Assembly (NCBI GenBank): GCA_049325315.1
Contig: JBMONB010000107.1
Coordinates: 1 to 8,036 of the forward strand
Reading direction: 5' to 3'
Length of the DNA stretch: 8,036 bases
DNA from: JAWLHU01 sp049325315
Lineage (GTDB): Bacteria > Bacillota > Sulfobacillia > Symbiobacteriales > Symbiobacteriaceae
In this document: positions 1 to 5,689 of the stretch, one piece after another
Layout: each line of letters opens with the position of its first letter
How positions within the stretch are numbered: the first letter of the stretch is position 1
Notes under the pieces: generated by a model
What the model was told of the DNA's origin: nothing
The model's input: only the letters and a program-made list of their open reading frames with translations
Databases searched by the model: none
Translations under genes and position numbers: made by a program

Positions 1-1
1 C

Positions 2-661
2 CCGCAAGCCCAGGCCCAGGCCCCCCAGGCGCTCCCACAAACCCAAACGCAGGCCACGCAAACCCCACAGGTTCCTCCACAAACCCAACCGCAGACCCCA
101 CAAGTCCAAACGCAGGTCCCACAACCCACACAACCCCATGTGGAGGTCCCACAGGCCCCACAAGCCCGGGCTGAGACCACACAGGTCCAGTCCCAGGCCC
201 GCCCGGAGGGACCGCAAGCCCAGACCCAACCCCAGCCCGCCGCCCAGGCCCCCCTCAGCCAGGCCCGGCTCGACGCCGGCCCGCCCCCGCTGATCTGGCT
301 GCCCATTCCCCTGGAGAACGGCAAGCAGGGCTGGGCCCAGCTCCAGATCCAGGAGCGGGACCCCAGCGGCGGGCAGGAGCATGGCGCCCAGCACCAGATC
401 CGGCTCTGGTGGGAGACCCCGGCCCTCGGCCAGATCCAGGTGACCATGGACGCCTCCCGGGGCTCGCTGACCACCCTGTTCACGGTGCTGCTGGGCGCCA
501 TTCGGGCAGGGGTCGAGCGGGGGCTCAGCGACCTCCAGACCCGCCTGACAGCAGCGGGCTTTGACGACGTGAAGATCGGCTGCCGCCAGGCGCTGCCCGG
601 CGAGAACATCGGGCCCGCCGTTCCCGTCGAGGGCGGCCCACGGCTCGACCGCCGGCTGTAG
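2..661 (+). CDS. FliK-like protein with Pro/Gln-rich N-terminal tract (5' truncated)
   Basis: The frame is open from the first bases, so the gene starts upstream of the window. A GTG at position 140 is in frame but lies inside the low-complexity tract, has no SD, and is not a credible start. Roughly the first 85 visible residues are almost only Pro, Gln, Thr, Ala and Val, in a loose 7-residue repeat. The last 120 or so residues form a folded-looking domain with an LG-Q-I-Q-V stretch (LGQIQVTMDA) followed by a long amphipathic helix, which resembles the C-terminal domain of flagellar hook-length control proteins (FliK). In flagella that domain contacts FlhB to switch export specificity. The next gene is an FlhB-C-like protein, as in the B. 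subtilis ylqG-ylqH pair, whose role is not settled. No signal peptide can be judged because the N-terminus is missing. The FliK relationship is inferred from pattern and neighbour, and the biological role is unknown. Confidence 0.7.
   Translation, partial: PQAQAQAPQALPQTQTQATQTPQVPPQTQPQTPQVQTQVPQPTQPHVEVPQAPQARAETTQVQSQARPEGPQAQTQPQPAAQAPLSQARLDAGPPPLIWLPIPLENGKQGWAQLQIQERDPSGGQEHGAQHQIRLWWETPALGQIQVTMDASRGSLTTLFTVLLGAIRAGVERGLSDLQTRLTAAGFDDVKIGCRQALPGENIGPAVPVEGGPRLDRRL
35..139 (+). repeat. degenerate 21-bp (7-residue) tandem repeat within the FliK-like gene
   Basis: Five consecutive 21-bp units start at 35, 56, 77, 98 and 119 and encode heptapeptides such as PQTQTQA, TQTPQVP, PQTQPQT, PQVQTQV and PQPTQPH. 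Units at 35 and 77 match at 19 of 21 bases; units at 77 and 98 match at 16 of 21. Similar P-Q-A composition continues on both sides with less regular spacing. Similarity at the DNA level, not only the protein level, suggests growth by slippage or unequal recombination. The unit length preserves the reading frame. Confidence 0.7.
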
Positions 662-671
662 GAGGCAAGCG

Positions 672-995
672 ATGTCCACCGACAAGAGCAACCCGGGGCG
701 CAAACCCCGGCGGGGTCCGAAAGCGGCGGTCGCCCTCGGCTATGACCCGGCCAGCGATCAGGCCCCCCGCATCATCGCGGCGGGGCGGGGCGAGCTGGCG
801 GAGGCGCTCCTGGCCAGGGCCGAGCAGCACAAGGTGCCGGTTCTGGAGGATCATCCCCTGGCCAATGCCCTGGTGAGGCTGGAGATCGGCGCCTACGTTC
901 CGCCCGAACTCTACGCCGCGGTGGCGGAGGTTCTCGCCTTTCTCTGGAACCTGGAGCGGGAGCAGGCCCGGTCAAAGCAGGAGGGCGGCACATGA
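672..995 (+). CDS. soluble FlhB C-terminal-domain-like protein (YlqH/COG2257 type)
   Basis: This 107-residue protein matches the cytoplasmic C-terminal domain of FlhB/YscU export-switch proteins. The alignable core runs from AVALGYDP (about residues 19-26) through HKVPVLEDHPLANAL and EIGAYVPPELYAAVAEVLAFLW (about residues 73-93). It has none of the FlhB transmembrane helices. The N-P-T-H autocleavage motif that normally precedes the AVAL-YDP strand is absent; a basic Lys/Arg/Pro-rich stretch (residues 5-18) stands there instead. The protein is therefore probably cytosolic and unable to self-cleave. The start is set by the SD TAGGAGG (659-665), which overlaps the stop of the FliK-like gene. 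The stop overlaps the acpS start (ATGA, 992-995). Family membership is fairly secure; function is unknown, though the partner is likely the upstream FliK-like protein. Confidence 0.85.
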   Translation: MSTDKSNPGRKPRRGPKAAVALGYDPASDQAPRIIAAGRGELAEALLARAEQHKVPVLEDHPLANALVRLEIGAYVPPELYAAVAEVLAFLWNLEREQARSKQEGGT

Positions 996-1369
996 TACTG
1001 GGAACCGGTATAGATATCATCGAGGTGGAGCGGATCGAACAGGCGCTTTCGCGCCATGGCGACCGCTTACTGGCCCGGCTTTTCACCCCGGGCGAAATCG
1101 CATACAGTGAGTCCAGCAAGACGCATCGAACCCGCCGGCTGGCGGCCCGGTTTGCCGCCAAGGAGGCGACGCTCAAGGCGTTCGGCCTCGGCCTGCGCGA
1201 TGTGAAATGGACCGATATCGAGGTGGTCCGCGACGACCTGGGCAAGCCCGCCCTCCGGCTGACCGGCCGGCTGGCGGAGATCGCCGCCGAACGGGGCGTC
1301 GCCGAGCTTCACCTTTCCCTCTCGCACTGCAAGGAGTACGCAATCGCACAGGTGGTGGCTGAACGATGA
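992..1369 (+). CDS. acpS: holo-[acyl-carrier-protein] synthase
   Basis: AcpS transfers 4'-phosphopantetheine from coenzyme A to the conserved serine of acyl carrier protein, making active ACP for fatty-acid synthesis in the cytoplasm. The 125-residue length is normal for the family. Motifs seen are GTGIDIIE with Asp8 and RFAAKEATLKAFG with Glu58 and Lys62, which correspond to the Mg2+/CoA-binding residues of bacterial AcpS, and a C-terminal LSLSHCKEYA segment. The start ATG overlaps the preceding stop by 4 bp, and its own stop overlaps the nnr start in the same ATGA arrangement, so translation is probably coupled through all three genes. Proximity to alr and the toxin-antitoxin pair matches the acpS-alr-ndoAI-ndoA neighbourhood of Bacillus. 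No unusual residues were noticed. Confidence 0.97.
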   Translation: MILGTGIDIIEVERIEQALSRHGDRLLARLFTPGEIAYSESSKTHRTRRLAARFAAKEATLKAFGLGLRDVKWTDIEVVRDDLGKPALRLTGRLAEIAAERGVAELHLSLSHCKEYAIAQVVAER

Positions 1370-2931
1370 AGGTGGTAACCGGGGAGCAGATGCGCTCTAT
1401 TGAGAATCGAGTCTTCGACCGCTACGGCCTCTCTTCGACCGTGGTAATGGAGCTGGCCGGGCGGCAGGTGGCCGTGGCGGCCCGGCGGATGATGGAGGAG
1501 CGGCCCAGCGGGCCGATCGTGGTGGTCTGCGGTCGCGGCAACAACGGCGGCGACGGCCTGGTGGCCGCCCGGTGGCTGAAGCACTGGGGCTACACCGTCT
1601 CAGCGGTGGTTTGGGCCTCCTTTGACGATCTGCCCGGCGATGCTGCCGGGGCGCTCTACTCCGCCCGCATGGCTGGGGTGCCGATTCTGATGCCCGCCCA
1701 GGCCAACGAGGCGCTGCAGAACGCCACCCTGGTAATCGACGCCGTGCTGGGCACCGGCGTGGTGGGTTCCGCCCGCGGCCAGGCGGCCGAGGCGATCAAG
1801 CTGATCAACGCCGCCAACCGGACCGTGCTGGCGGTCGACATGCCCTCGGGCATCGCCACCGACACCGGACGGGTCGAAGGGCCGGCGGTGCGGGCCGATG
1901 TGACCGTCACCTTTGGCCTGCCCAAGTTGGGCCTTTTCCAGTTCCCCGGCGCCGACCTGGCCGGCCGGGTGATCGTGGTCGATATCGGCCTGGTCGAGCC
2001 GGCTGTGGAGGCCGAGAATATCACCGTGGAGCTGACCCGTTCTTCTATGGTCCGCTCCTGGCTGCCCGGCTACAGCCGCGACGCCCACAAGGGGACGCGC
2101 GGCCGGGTGTTGGTGGCCGCCGGCTCCCGCGGGATGACCGGCGCGGCCGTTCTCGCCGGTGAGGCCGCCCTTCGGGTGGGGGCCGGCCTGGTCACCGTGG
2201 CCGCCCCCGAGCACTCCCAACCTGTGGTGGCCGCCATTCGGCCCGAGATCATGACCCTGGCGATTCCCGAGTCGGCGGAGGGCGGCTTCGCCGTCGCCGC
2301 TGCCGAGGAGTTCTTAAAGCGGGCCGCCAAGGCCGACGCCCTGGCGGTGGGTCCCGGCCTGGGCACCGACCCCGAGACCCAGCAGTTTGCCCGGGCGGTA
2401 GTCGCCTCCGCCACGGCACCGCTAGTGCTCGACGCCGACGCCATCAAGGCCTTTGCCGGGCGGGCCGAACTGCTGGCCCAGGCCCCGGTTCCCCTGGTGC
2501 TGACCCCCCACCCCGGTGAGATGGCCCACCTGCTGGGTCTCAGCGTGGAAGATGTCCAATCCGACCGGCTGAACGCCGTGCGCCGTGCGGCCGATGTCAC
2601 CAAGGCGGTCGTCTTGCTGAAGGGCGCCTACACCCTGATCGCCGAGCCCGGCGGCGAGATCTTTATCAACCCCACCGGCAGCCGGGCACTGGGCACCGGC
2701 GGCTCGGGCGACGTGCTGACCGGCATTATTGCCGGCCTGCTGGCCCAGGGGCTGGGCGCCCCCGAGGCGGCCGCTGTGGGCGCCTACATGCACGGTCTCT
2801 CAGGCGACCGGCTGGCCGAGCGGTTCGGCCACGACGGGATTCTGGCCGGCGACCTGGCGGCTGAGCTGCCATCGGTCCAGCGGGACCTCCGGGCCGGTCT
2901 GCCCGATGTGATCGAGGAGCTCTGGGGCTAA
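1366..2931 (+). CDS. nnr: bifunctional NAD(P)H-hydrate epimerase / ADP-dependent NAD(P)H-hydrate dehydratase
   Basis: This enzyme repairs NADH and NADPH damaged by hydration: the N-terminal half interconverts the R and S hydrates, and the C-terminal half dehydrates the S form at the cost of ADP (bacteria) to regenerate the cofactor. At 521 residues it is the full fused form, as in E. coli YjeF/Nnr. The YjeF_N domain (about residues 1-215) shows GRGNNGGDG at 56-64 and VDMPSG at 157-162. The ribokinase-like C-terminal domain (about 230-515) shows GSRGMTGAA at 253-261, TPHPGE at 380-385, NPTGS at 435-439 and GTGGSGD at 443-449, with Asp449 in the catalytic position. Translation is probably coupled to acpS by the ATGA overlap. 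This gene sits where B. subtilis carries ydcC between acpS and alr; the acpS-nnr-alr order is common in clostridia and relatives. Confidence 0.96.
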   Translation: MKVVTGEQMRSIENRVFDRYGLSSTVVMELAGRQVAVAARRMMEERPSGPIVVVCGRGNNGGDGLVAARWLKHWGYTVSAVVWASFDDLPGDAAGALYSARMAGVPILMPAQANEALQNATLVIDAVLGTGVVGSARGQAAEAIKLINAANRTVLAVDMPSGIATDTGRVEGPAVRADVTVTFGLPKLGLFQFPGADLAGRVIVVDIGLVEPAVEAENITVELTRSSMVRSWLPGYSRDAHKGTRGRVLVAAGSRGMTGAAVLAGEAALRVGAGLVTVAAPEHSQPVVAAIRPEIMTLAIPESAEGGFAVAAAEEFLKRAAKADALAVGPGLGTDPETQQFARAVVASATAPLVLDADAIKAFAGRAELLAQAPVPLVLTPHPGEMAHLLGLSVEDVQSDRLNAVRRAADVTKAVVLLKGAYTLIAEPGGEIFINPTGSRALGTGGSGDVLTGIIAGLLAQGLGAPEAAAVGAYMHGLSGDRLAERFGHDGILAGDLAAELPSVQRDLRAGLPDVIEELWG

Positions 2932-2970
2932 GGGATGCCCCGGACGCCCCGGCCCCTTCGCTCCCGACAG

Positions 2971-2982
2971 AGGAGGAACGCC
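2971..2982 (+). promoter_or_regulatory. ribosome binding site fixing the alr start
   Basis: AGGAGG (2971-2976) lies 6 nt before the ATG at 2983. An in-frame ATG at 2935 would add 16 residues rich in Pro and Arg, but it has no SD and lies 3 nt after the nnr stop. The 2983 start also makes the PLP lysine residue 39, as in well-studied alanine racemases. Confidence 0.85.
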
Positions 2983-4125
2983 ATGAACCTGGACCGGATG
3001 CGCCCGACCTGGGCAGAGATCGATCTGAACGCCATTCGGGCGAATGTCGCAGAGCTGAAGCGCCTCAGCACGGCCCGGCACTTCATGGCGGTGGTCAAAG
3101 CGAACGGCTACGGCCACGGGGCGACAGCAGTAGCGAAGGCCGCCCTTGAAGCAGGGGCCGACTGGCTCGGCGTGGCCACGGTGGAGGAGGGGGTGGACCT
3201 CCGGCGGAACGGTATGACGGCGCCGATCATGGTCATGGGTTACGTGGCCCCTGGCCAGGCGGACACCGTGCTCATGTACGACCTGCGGGTCGCCCTCTTC
3301 GACATGGATCTGGCCCGGGCGCTGAACCAGTGGGCACGCCCCATGATGCGCAAGGCGAAGGTTCACCTTAAGGTTGACACCGGCATGGGGCGGGTAGGGC
3401 TCCGGCCGGGGGATCTGGCCCCGCTGGCGGGGCAGTTGGCCGAACTGCCCAACGTCGAGGTGGAGGGCGTCTTCACCCACCTGGCGGTGGCCGACGAGCC
3501 CGGGAACGAGTTCACCGCCCAGCAGATCGGGCGGTTCGAAGAAGCGCTGGCCGAACTGGCTGCGGCGGGAATCCGGCCGGAGATTCGCCACGCCGCCAAC
3601 AGCGCCGGGCTGATGCTGCACCAGCCGAGCCACTACGACCTGGTCCGGGCCGGCATCGCCCTCTACGGCCTGCCCCCCGCCCCCGACGTGGTCTGGCCGG
3701 CAAAGCTGACCCCTGCCCTCTCCTGGAAGAGCCGCATCGCCATGCTCAAGTGGGTGCAGCCCGGCACATCGATCTCCTACGGCCGCACCTACCGGAGCAG
3801 CGGGCGTGAGCAGATCGCCTCCCTCCCGGTAGGCTACGCAGACGGCTATTCCCGCCTTCTCTCCAACAAGGGAAGCGCCCTGGTACACGGCCAGCGTTGC
3901 CCTGTGGTGGGCCGGGTCTGCATGGACCAGATTCTGGTGAAACTTCCCGACGACACGGCGGCGAAGGTGGGCGACGAGGTGGTCCTCATTGGCCGCCAGG
4001 GGAACGACGAGGTCAGCGCCACCGAGATGGCCCAGGCCATCGGCACCATCAACTACGAAGTGGTATGCGGCATTTCCCAGCGGGTTCCCCGGCACTATTC
4101 GGGGCATGGATTGGAACAGAAGTAG
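2983..4125 (+). CDS. alr: alanine racemase
   Basis: This PLP enzyme interconverts L- and D-alanine in the cytoplasm and supplies D-Ala for peptidoglycan. The chosen start gives 380 residues, a normal length. The PLP-binding lysine is Lys39 in AVVKANGYGHG (36-46), and the second catalytic base is Tyr266 in SYGRTY (265-270), matching Lys39/Tyr265 of the Geobacillus enzyme. Other family signatures are the KVDTGMGR segment, THLAVAD, the HAANSAG segment, RAGIALYG, and CMDQ at 313-316. The C-terminal beta domain ends with a typical NYEVVCGISQRVPRHY stretch. The gene follows nnr by 51 bp without a visible terminator and with its own strong SD, so it is likely co-transcribed but independently initiated. 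The promoter for the next genes begins about 28 bp after the stop. Confidence 0.97.
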   Translation: MNLDRMRPTWAEIDLNAIRANVAELKRLSTARHFMAVVKANGYGHGATAVAKAALEAGADWLGVATVEEGVDLRRNGMTAPIMVMGYVAPGQADTVLMYDLRVALFDMDLARALNQWARPMMRKAKVHLKVDTGMGRVGLRPGDLAPLAGQLAELPNVEVEGVFTHLAVADEPGNEFTAQQIGRFEEALAELAAAGIRPEIRHAANSAGLMLHQPSHYDLVRAGIALYGLPPAPDVVWPAKLTPALSWKSRIAMLKWVQPGTSISYGRTYRSSGREQIASLPVGYADGYSRLLSNKGSALVHGQRCPVVGRVCMDQILVKLPDDTAAKVGDEVVLIGRQGNDEVSATEMAQAIGTINYEVVCGISQRVPRHYSGHGLEQK

Positions 4126-4153
4126 GGCATGCTGTAATCTGAGGCGCTTCGCT

Positions 4154-4183
4154 TTGACCATTCCTTGCCGTTCCGTATAGAAT
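4154..4183 (+). promoter_or_regulatory. sigma-A-type promoter for the toxin-antitoxin operon
   Basis: TTGACC (4154-4159, 5 of 6 consensus) and TAGAAT (4178-4183, 5 of 6) are separated by 18 bp. A shifted -10, TATAGA at 4176, would give a 16-bp spacer. Transcription would start near 4190, leaving a leader of about 28 nt before the antitoxin ATG. The region is AT-richer than the surrounding genes. MazE-type antitoxins usually repress their own promoter, so the operator is expected here; the paired TTCC elements at 4161-4174 are a possible but unproven site. Confidence 0.7.
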
Positions 4184-4217
4184 AAGAAGGGAAACCGTCT
4201 ACCGAAGGAGGTTCTCC

Positions 4218-4466
4218 ATGGCTGTCACCAAACGCATTGTCGTCACGGTCCCCGAACCGTTGCTGCAACAGGTAGACGGGATAGCGGCCATGGAACGGAT
4301 CGACCGCAGCGCCTTGATCCGTGAGGCTGTGCGTATTTATGTGGAAGAAAGGAAGAAACGGGACATGCGGGAGCGGATGAAGCGCGGCTATCGGGAGATG
4401 GCCAGCATCAACCTGACTCTTGCGGAGGAAGGTCCGGTCTTTGAGAAGATCGGCGAGTCGCCCTGA
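4218..4466 (+). CDS. ndoAI: ribbon-helix-helix antitoxin of the MazE/EndoAI type
   Basis: This 82-residue protein neutralises the adjacent RNase toxin and probably represses the shared promoter. An N-terminal ribbon-helix-helix DNA-binding domain is visible: beta strand RIVVTVPEPLLQQVD (6-20), then helix-turn-helix IDRSALIREAVRIYVEE (28-44) with the typical R-S-x-L-I-R-E-A-V core. A charged, probably flexible C-terminal segment (45-82) with REMASINLTLAEE is the kind of tail that wraps the toxin in EndoAI-EndoA complexes. The start is fixed by the strong SD AAGGAGGT (4205-4212). Position directly after alr and before a clear MazF matches B. subtilis alr-ndoAI-ndoA, which supports the identification beyond the weakly conserved sequence. 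It ends 14 bp before the toxin gene. Confidence 0.92.
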   Translation: MAVTKRIVVTVPEPLLQQVDGIAAMERIDRSALIREAVRIYVEERKKRDMRERMKRGYREMASINLTLAEEGPVFEKIGESP

Positions 4467-4480
4467 GCGGTCCCGGGCGC

Positions 4481-4843
4481 ATGAGCAGACCAATCAACAT
4501 TCGCCGGGGGGACGTCTTCTACGCCGACCTGAGCCCCGTCATTGGCTCTGAGCAGGGGGGCGTCAGGCCGGTCCTCATCCTACAGAACGATGTCGGCAAC
4601 AAGTACAGTCCCACCGTCATTGTCTCCGCGATCACCAGCCAGATTGAAAAGGCGAAACTCCCGATCCACGTAGAGTTAAACGGGGAAACCTACGGCCTGG
4701 AGCGGGACTCGGTGATCCTGCTGGAGCAGATTCGCACCATCGACAAAAGACGCCTGCGCGAGCGGGTCACCCACCTGGGCGGCGACATCATGAAGTTGGT
4801 GGATGAGGCCCTCATGATCAGTCTCGGTTTGAAGGAGTTTTAA
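4481..4843 (+). CDS. ndoA: MazF/EndoA endoribonuclease toxin
   Basis: MazF-family toxins are ribosome-independent RNases that cut mRNA at short specific sequences and arrest growth when not bound by antitoxin. The 120-residue protein is very close to Bacillus EndoA: RRGDVFYADLSPVIGSEQGG (8-27), RPVLILQND (29-37), VIVSAIT (46-52), ERDSVILLEQIRTIDKRRL and a final DEALMISLGLKEF. By alignment, Arg29 and Thr52 correspond to the EndoA catalytic residues Arg25 and Thr48, both present, so the toxin should be active. The 4-residue offset is an N-terminal extension (MSRPINIRRGD against MIVKRGD). No good SD lies before the ATG, in contrast to the antitoxin; translation is probably coupled to ndoAI and weaker, which would favour antitoxin excess. 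The cleavage sequence cannot be predicted from this window. Confidence 0.96.
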   Translation: MSRPINIRRGDVFYADLSPVIGSEQGGVRPVLILQNDVGNKYSPTVIVSAITSQIEKAKLPIHVELNGETYGLERDSVILLEQIRTIDKRRLRERVTHLGGDIMKLVDEALMISLGLKEF

Positions 4844-4861
4844 CGGCATGGACGGCCTGCC

Positions 4862-4898
4862 AACCCGGGCGCCCGGTCTCTACGGTGCCCGGGTTCTT
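4862..4898 (+). terminator. GC-rich hairpin after ndoA, probable terminator
   Basis: A 12-bp stem pairs 4862-4873 (AACCCGGGCGCC) with 4884-4895 (GGTGCCCGGGTT) and contains one G-U pair; the loop is 10 nt. It begins 18 bp after the ndoA stop. Only a short T-rich stretch (TTCTT, 4894-4898) follows, so this is a weak-tailed terminator, or an mRNA-stabilising or attenuating hairpin. Confidence 0.65.
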
Positions 4899-4911
4899 CG
4901 CAGGTAGACGA

Positions 4912-4945
4912 TTTACAGCACGAATATTTAGGGTACTGTAGGAGG
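4912..4945 (+). promoter_or_regulatory. weak candidate promoter and SD before the amidohydrolase operon
   Basis: TTTACA (4912-4917, 5 of 6 to the -35 consensus) lies 16 bp before TACTGT (4934-4939, 3 of 6). The SD GGAGG (4941-4945) is 10 nt before the ATG at 4956, so this promoter would leave almost no leader and may be wrong. A promoter is expected somewhere between the hairpin and this gene, because the AT-rich patch 4905-4935 is the only non-coding candidate. Confidence 0.3.
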
Positions 4946-4955
4946 CGCCAAATCA

Positions 4956-5675
4956 ATGAAGCCGTTGATTGGGATCACCGCCGGTATGCTTCGCGAACTG
5001 CCCAACCGTGACTGGATCTGGAACACGAATGACTACTTCCGCGCCGTGCAGCGGGCCGGCGGAATCCCGGTGCTGCTCCCCTTCGTGGAGAGCGAGGCCG
5101 AGGCCGCCGATGTGCTGGACCGGCTGGATGGCCTGCTCCTGTCGGGTGGCGACGACCTGGACCCGCTGCTGTACGGGGAGATGCCGCACCCCAAGAACGG
5201 CGCCGTCTCCCCCGAGCGGGACACCGCTGAGCTGGCCTACGCCCGGGTCGCCCTGGGGCGCAATATGGCCACCTTTGGCATCTGCCGGGGCCACCAGGTG
5301 CTGGCGGTGGCGTTCGGCGGCACGCTGTGGCAGGACATCCCCTCCCAGGTGCCCACGGCGCTCCAGCACCGGCAAGATGCGCCCCGCTGGTTCGCCGGCC
5401 ATCCGGTCTCGGTGACGCCGGGCACCAAACTCGCCGCCATTCTCGGCGCCGAGTTCCGGGTGAACTCCTACCACCACCAGGCGGTCAAGCAGTTGCCGCC
5501 CGGCTGGGTGGCCAGCGCCGTGGCGCCCGACGGCATCAACGAGGGAATGGAGCACCCCGGCTACCACTTCGCCCTCTCGGTTCAGTGGCATCCGGAGAAC
5601 TTCCAGGGGCGCCCTTACAATTTTGACGCCCTCTTCCGCGCCTTTGTGGAGGCCGCTCAGCCCAGTAACGAGTAG
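4956..5675 (+). CDS. class I glutamine amidotransferase-like gamma-glutamyl hydrolase (PuuD/peptidase C26 family)
   Basis: A 239-residue cytoplasmic hydrolase, close to the full length of gamma-glutamyl-GABA hydrolases. Visible landmarks are KPLIGIT at the N-terminus, a Y-F-x-A-V-Q-R-A-G-G segment (27-36), LLLSGGDDLDPLLYGE (60-75) typical of this family, the nucleophile elbow FGICRGHQ (107-114) with Cys110, VNSYHHQAV (169-177), and QWHPE (210-214), where His212 and Glu214 complete the catalytic triad. The family removes glutamine or cleaves gamma-glutamyl amides; PuuD acts on gamma-glutamyl-GABA in putrescine breakdown. No other putrescine-pathway gene is visible here, so the substrate is not established. 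The next gene, an asparaginase, follows after 14 bp, which suggests a shared role in releasing ammonia or amino acids from amides. Confidence 0.88.
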   Translation: MKPLIGITAGMLRELPNRDWIWNTNDYFRAVQRAGGIPVLLPFVESEAEAADVLDRLDGLLLSGGDDLDPLLYGEMPHPKNGAVSPERDTAELAYARVALGRNMATFGICRGHQVLAVAFGGTLWQDIPSQVPTALQHRQDAPRWFAGHPVSVTPGTKLAAILGAEFRVNSYHHQAVKQLPPGWVASAVAPDGINEGMEHPGYHFALSVQWHPENFQGRPYNFDALFRAFVEAAQPSNE

Positions 5676-5689
5676 GAGGATCTTACCCT

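Noticed and set aside
140..142. GTG as the start of the FliK-like gene
   Set aside because: The frame is open to the window edge with the same Pro/Gln repeat character, and no SD precedes this GTG.
1600..2220. Long minus-strand frames opposite nnr
   Set aside because: They mirror the Gly/Ala-rich nnr coding sequence and contain His/Gly-rich low-complexity translations with no recognisable domain.
2935..2982. Upstream ATG giving a 16-residue N-terminal extension of alanine racemase
   Set aside because: It has no SD, whereas AGGAGG lies 6 nt before the ATG at 2983, and the extension is absent from the usual family architecture.
4142..4154. Small hairpin AGGCG-CTT-CGCTT as a terminator after alr
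   Set aside because: The stem is only 5 bp with a G-U pair and is followed by just three T bases, which overlap the promoter -35 element; too weak to call.
2800..4161. A 453-codon open frame on the minus strand opposite nnr and alr
   Set aside because: It lies antisense to two genes with intact catalytic motifs, has no SD or promoter, and its composition is what high-GC codon bias produces on the opposite strand.
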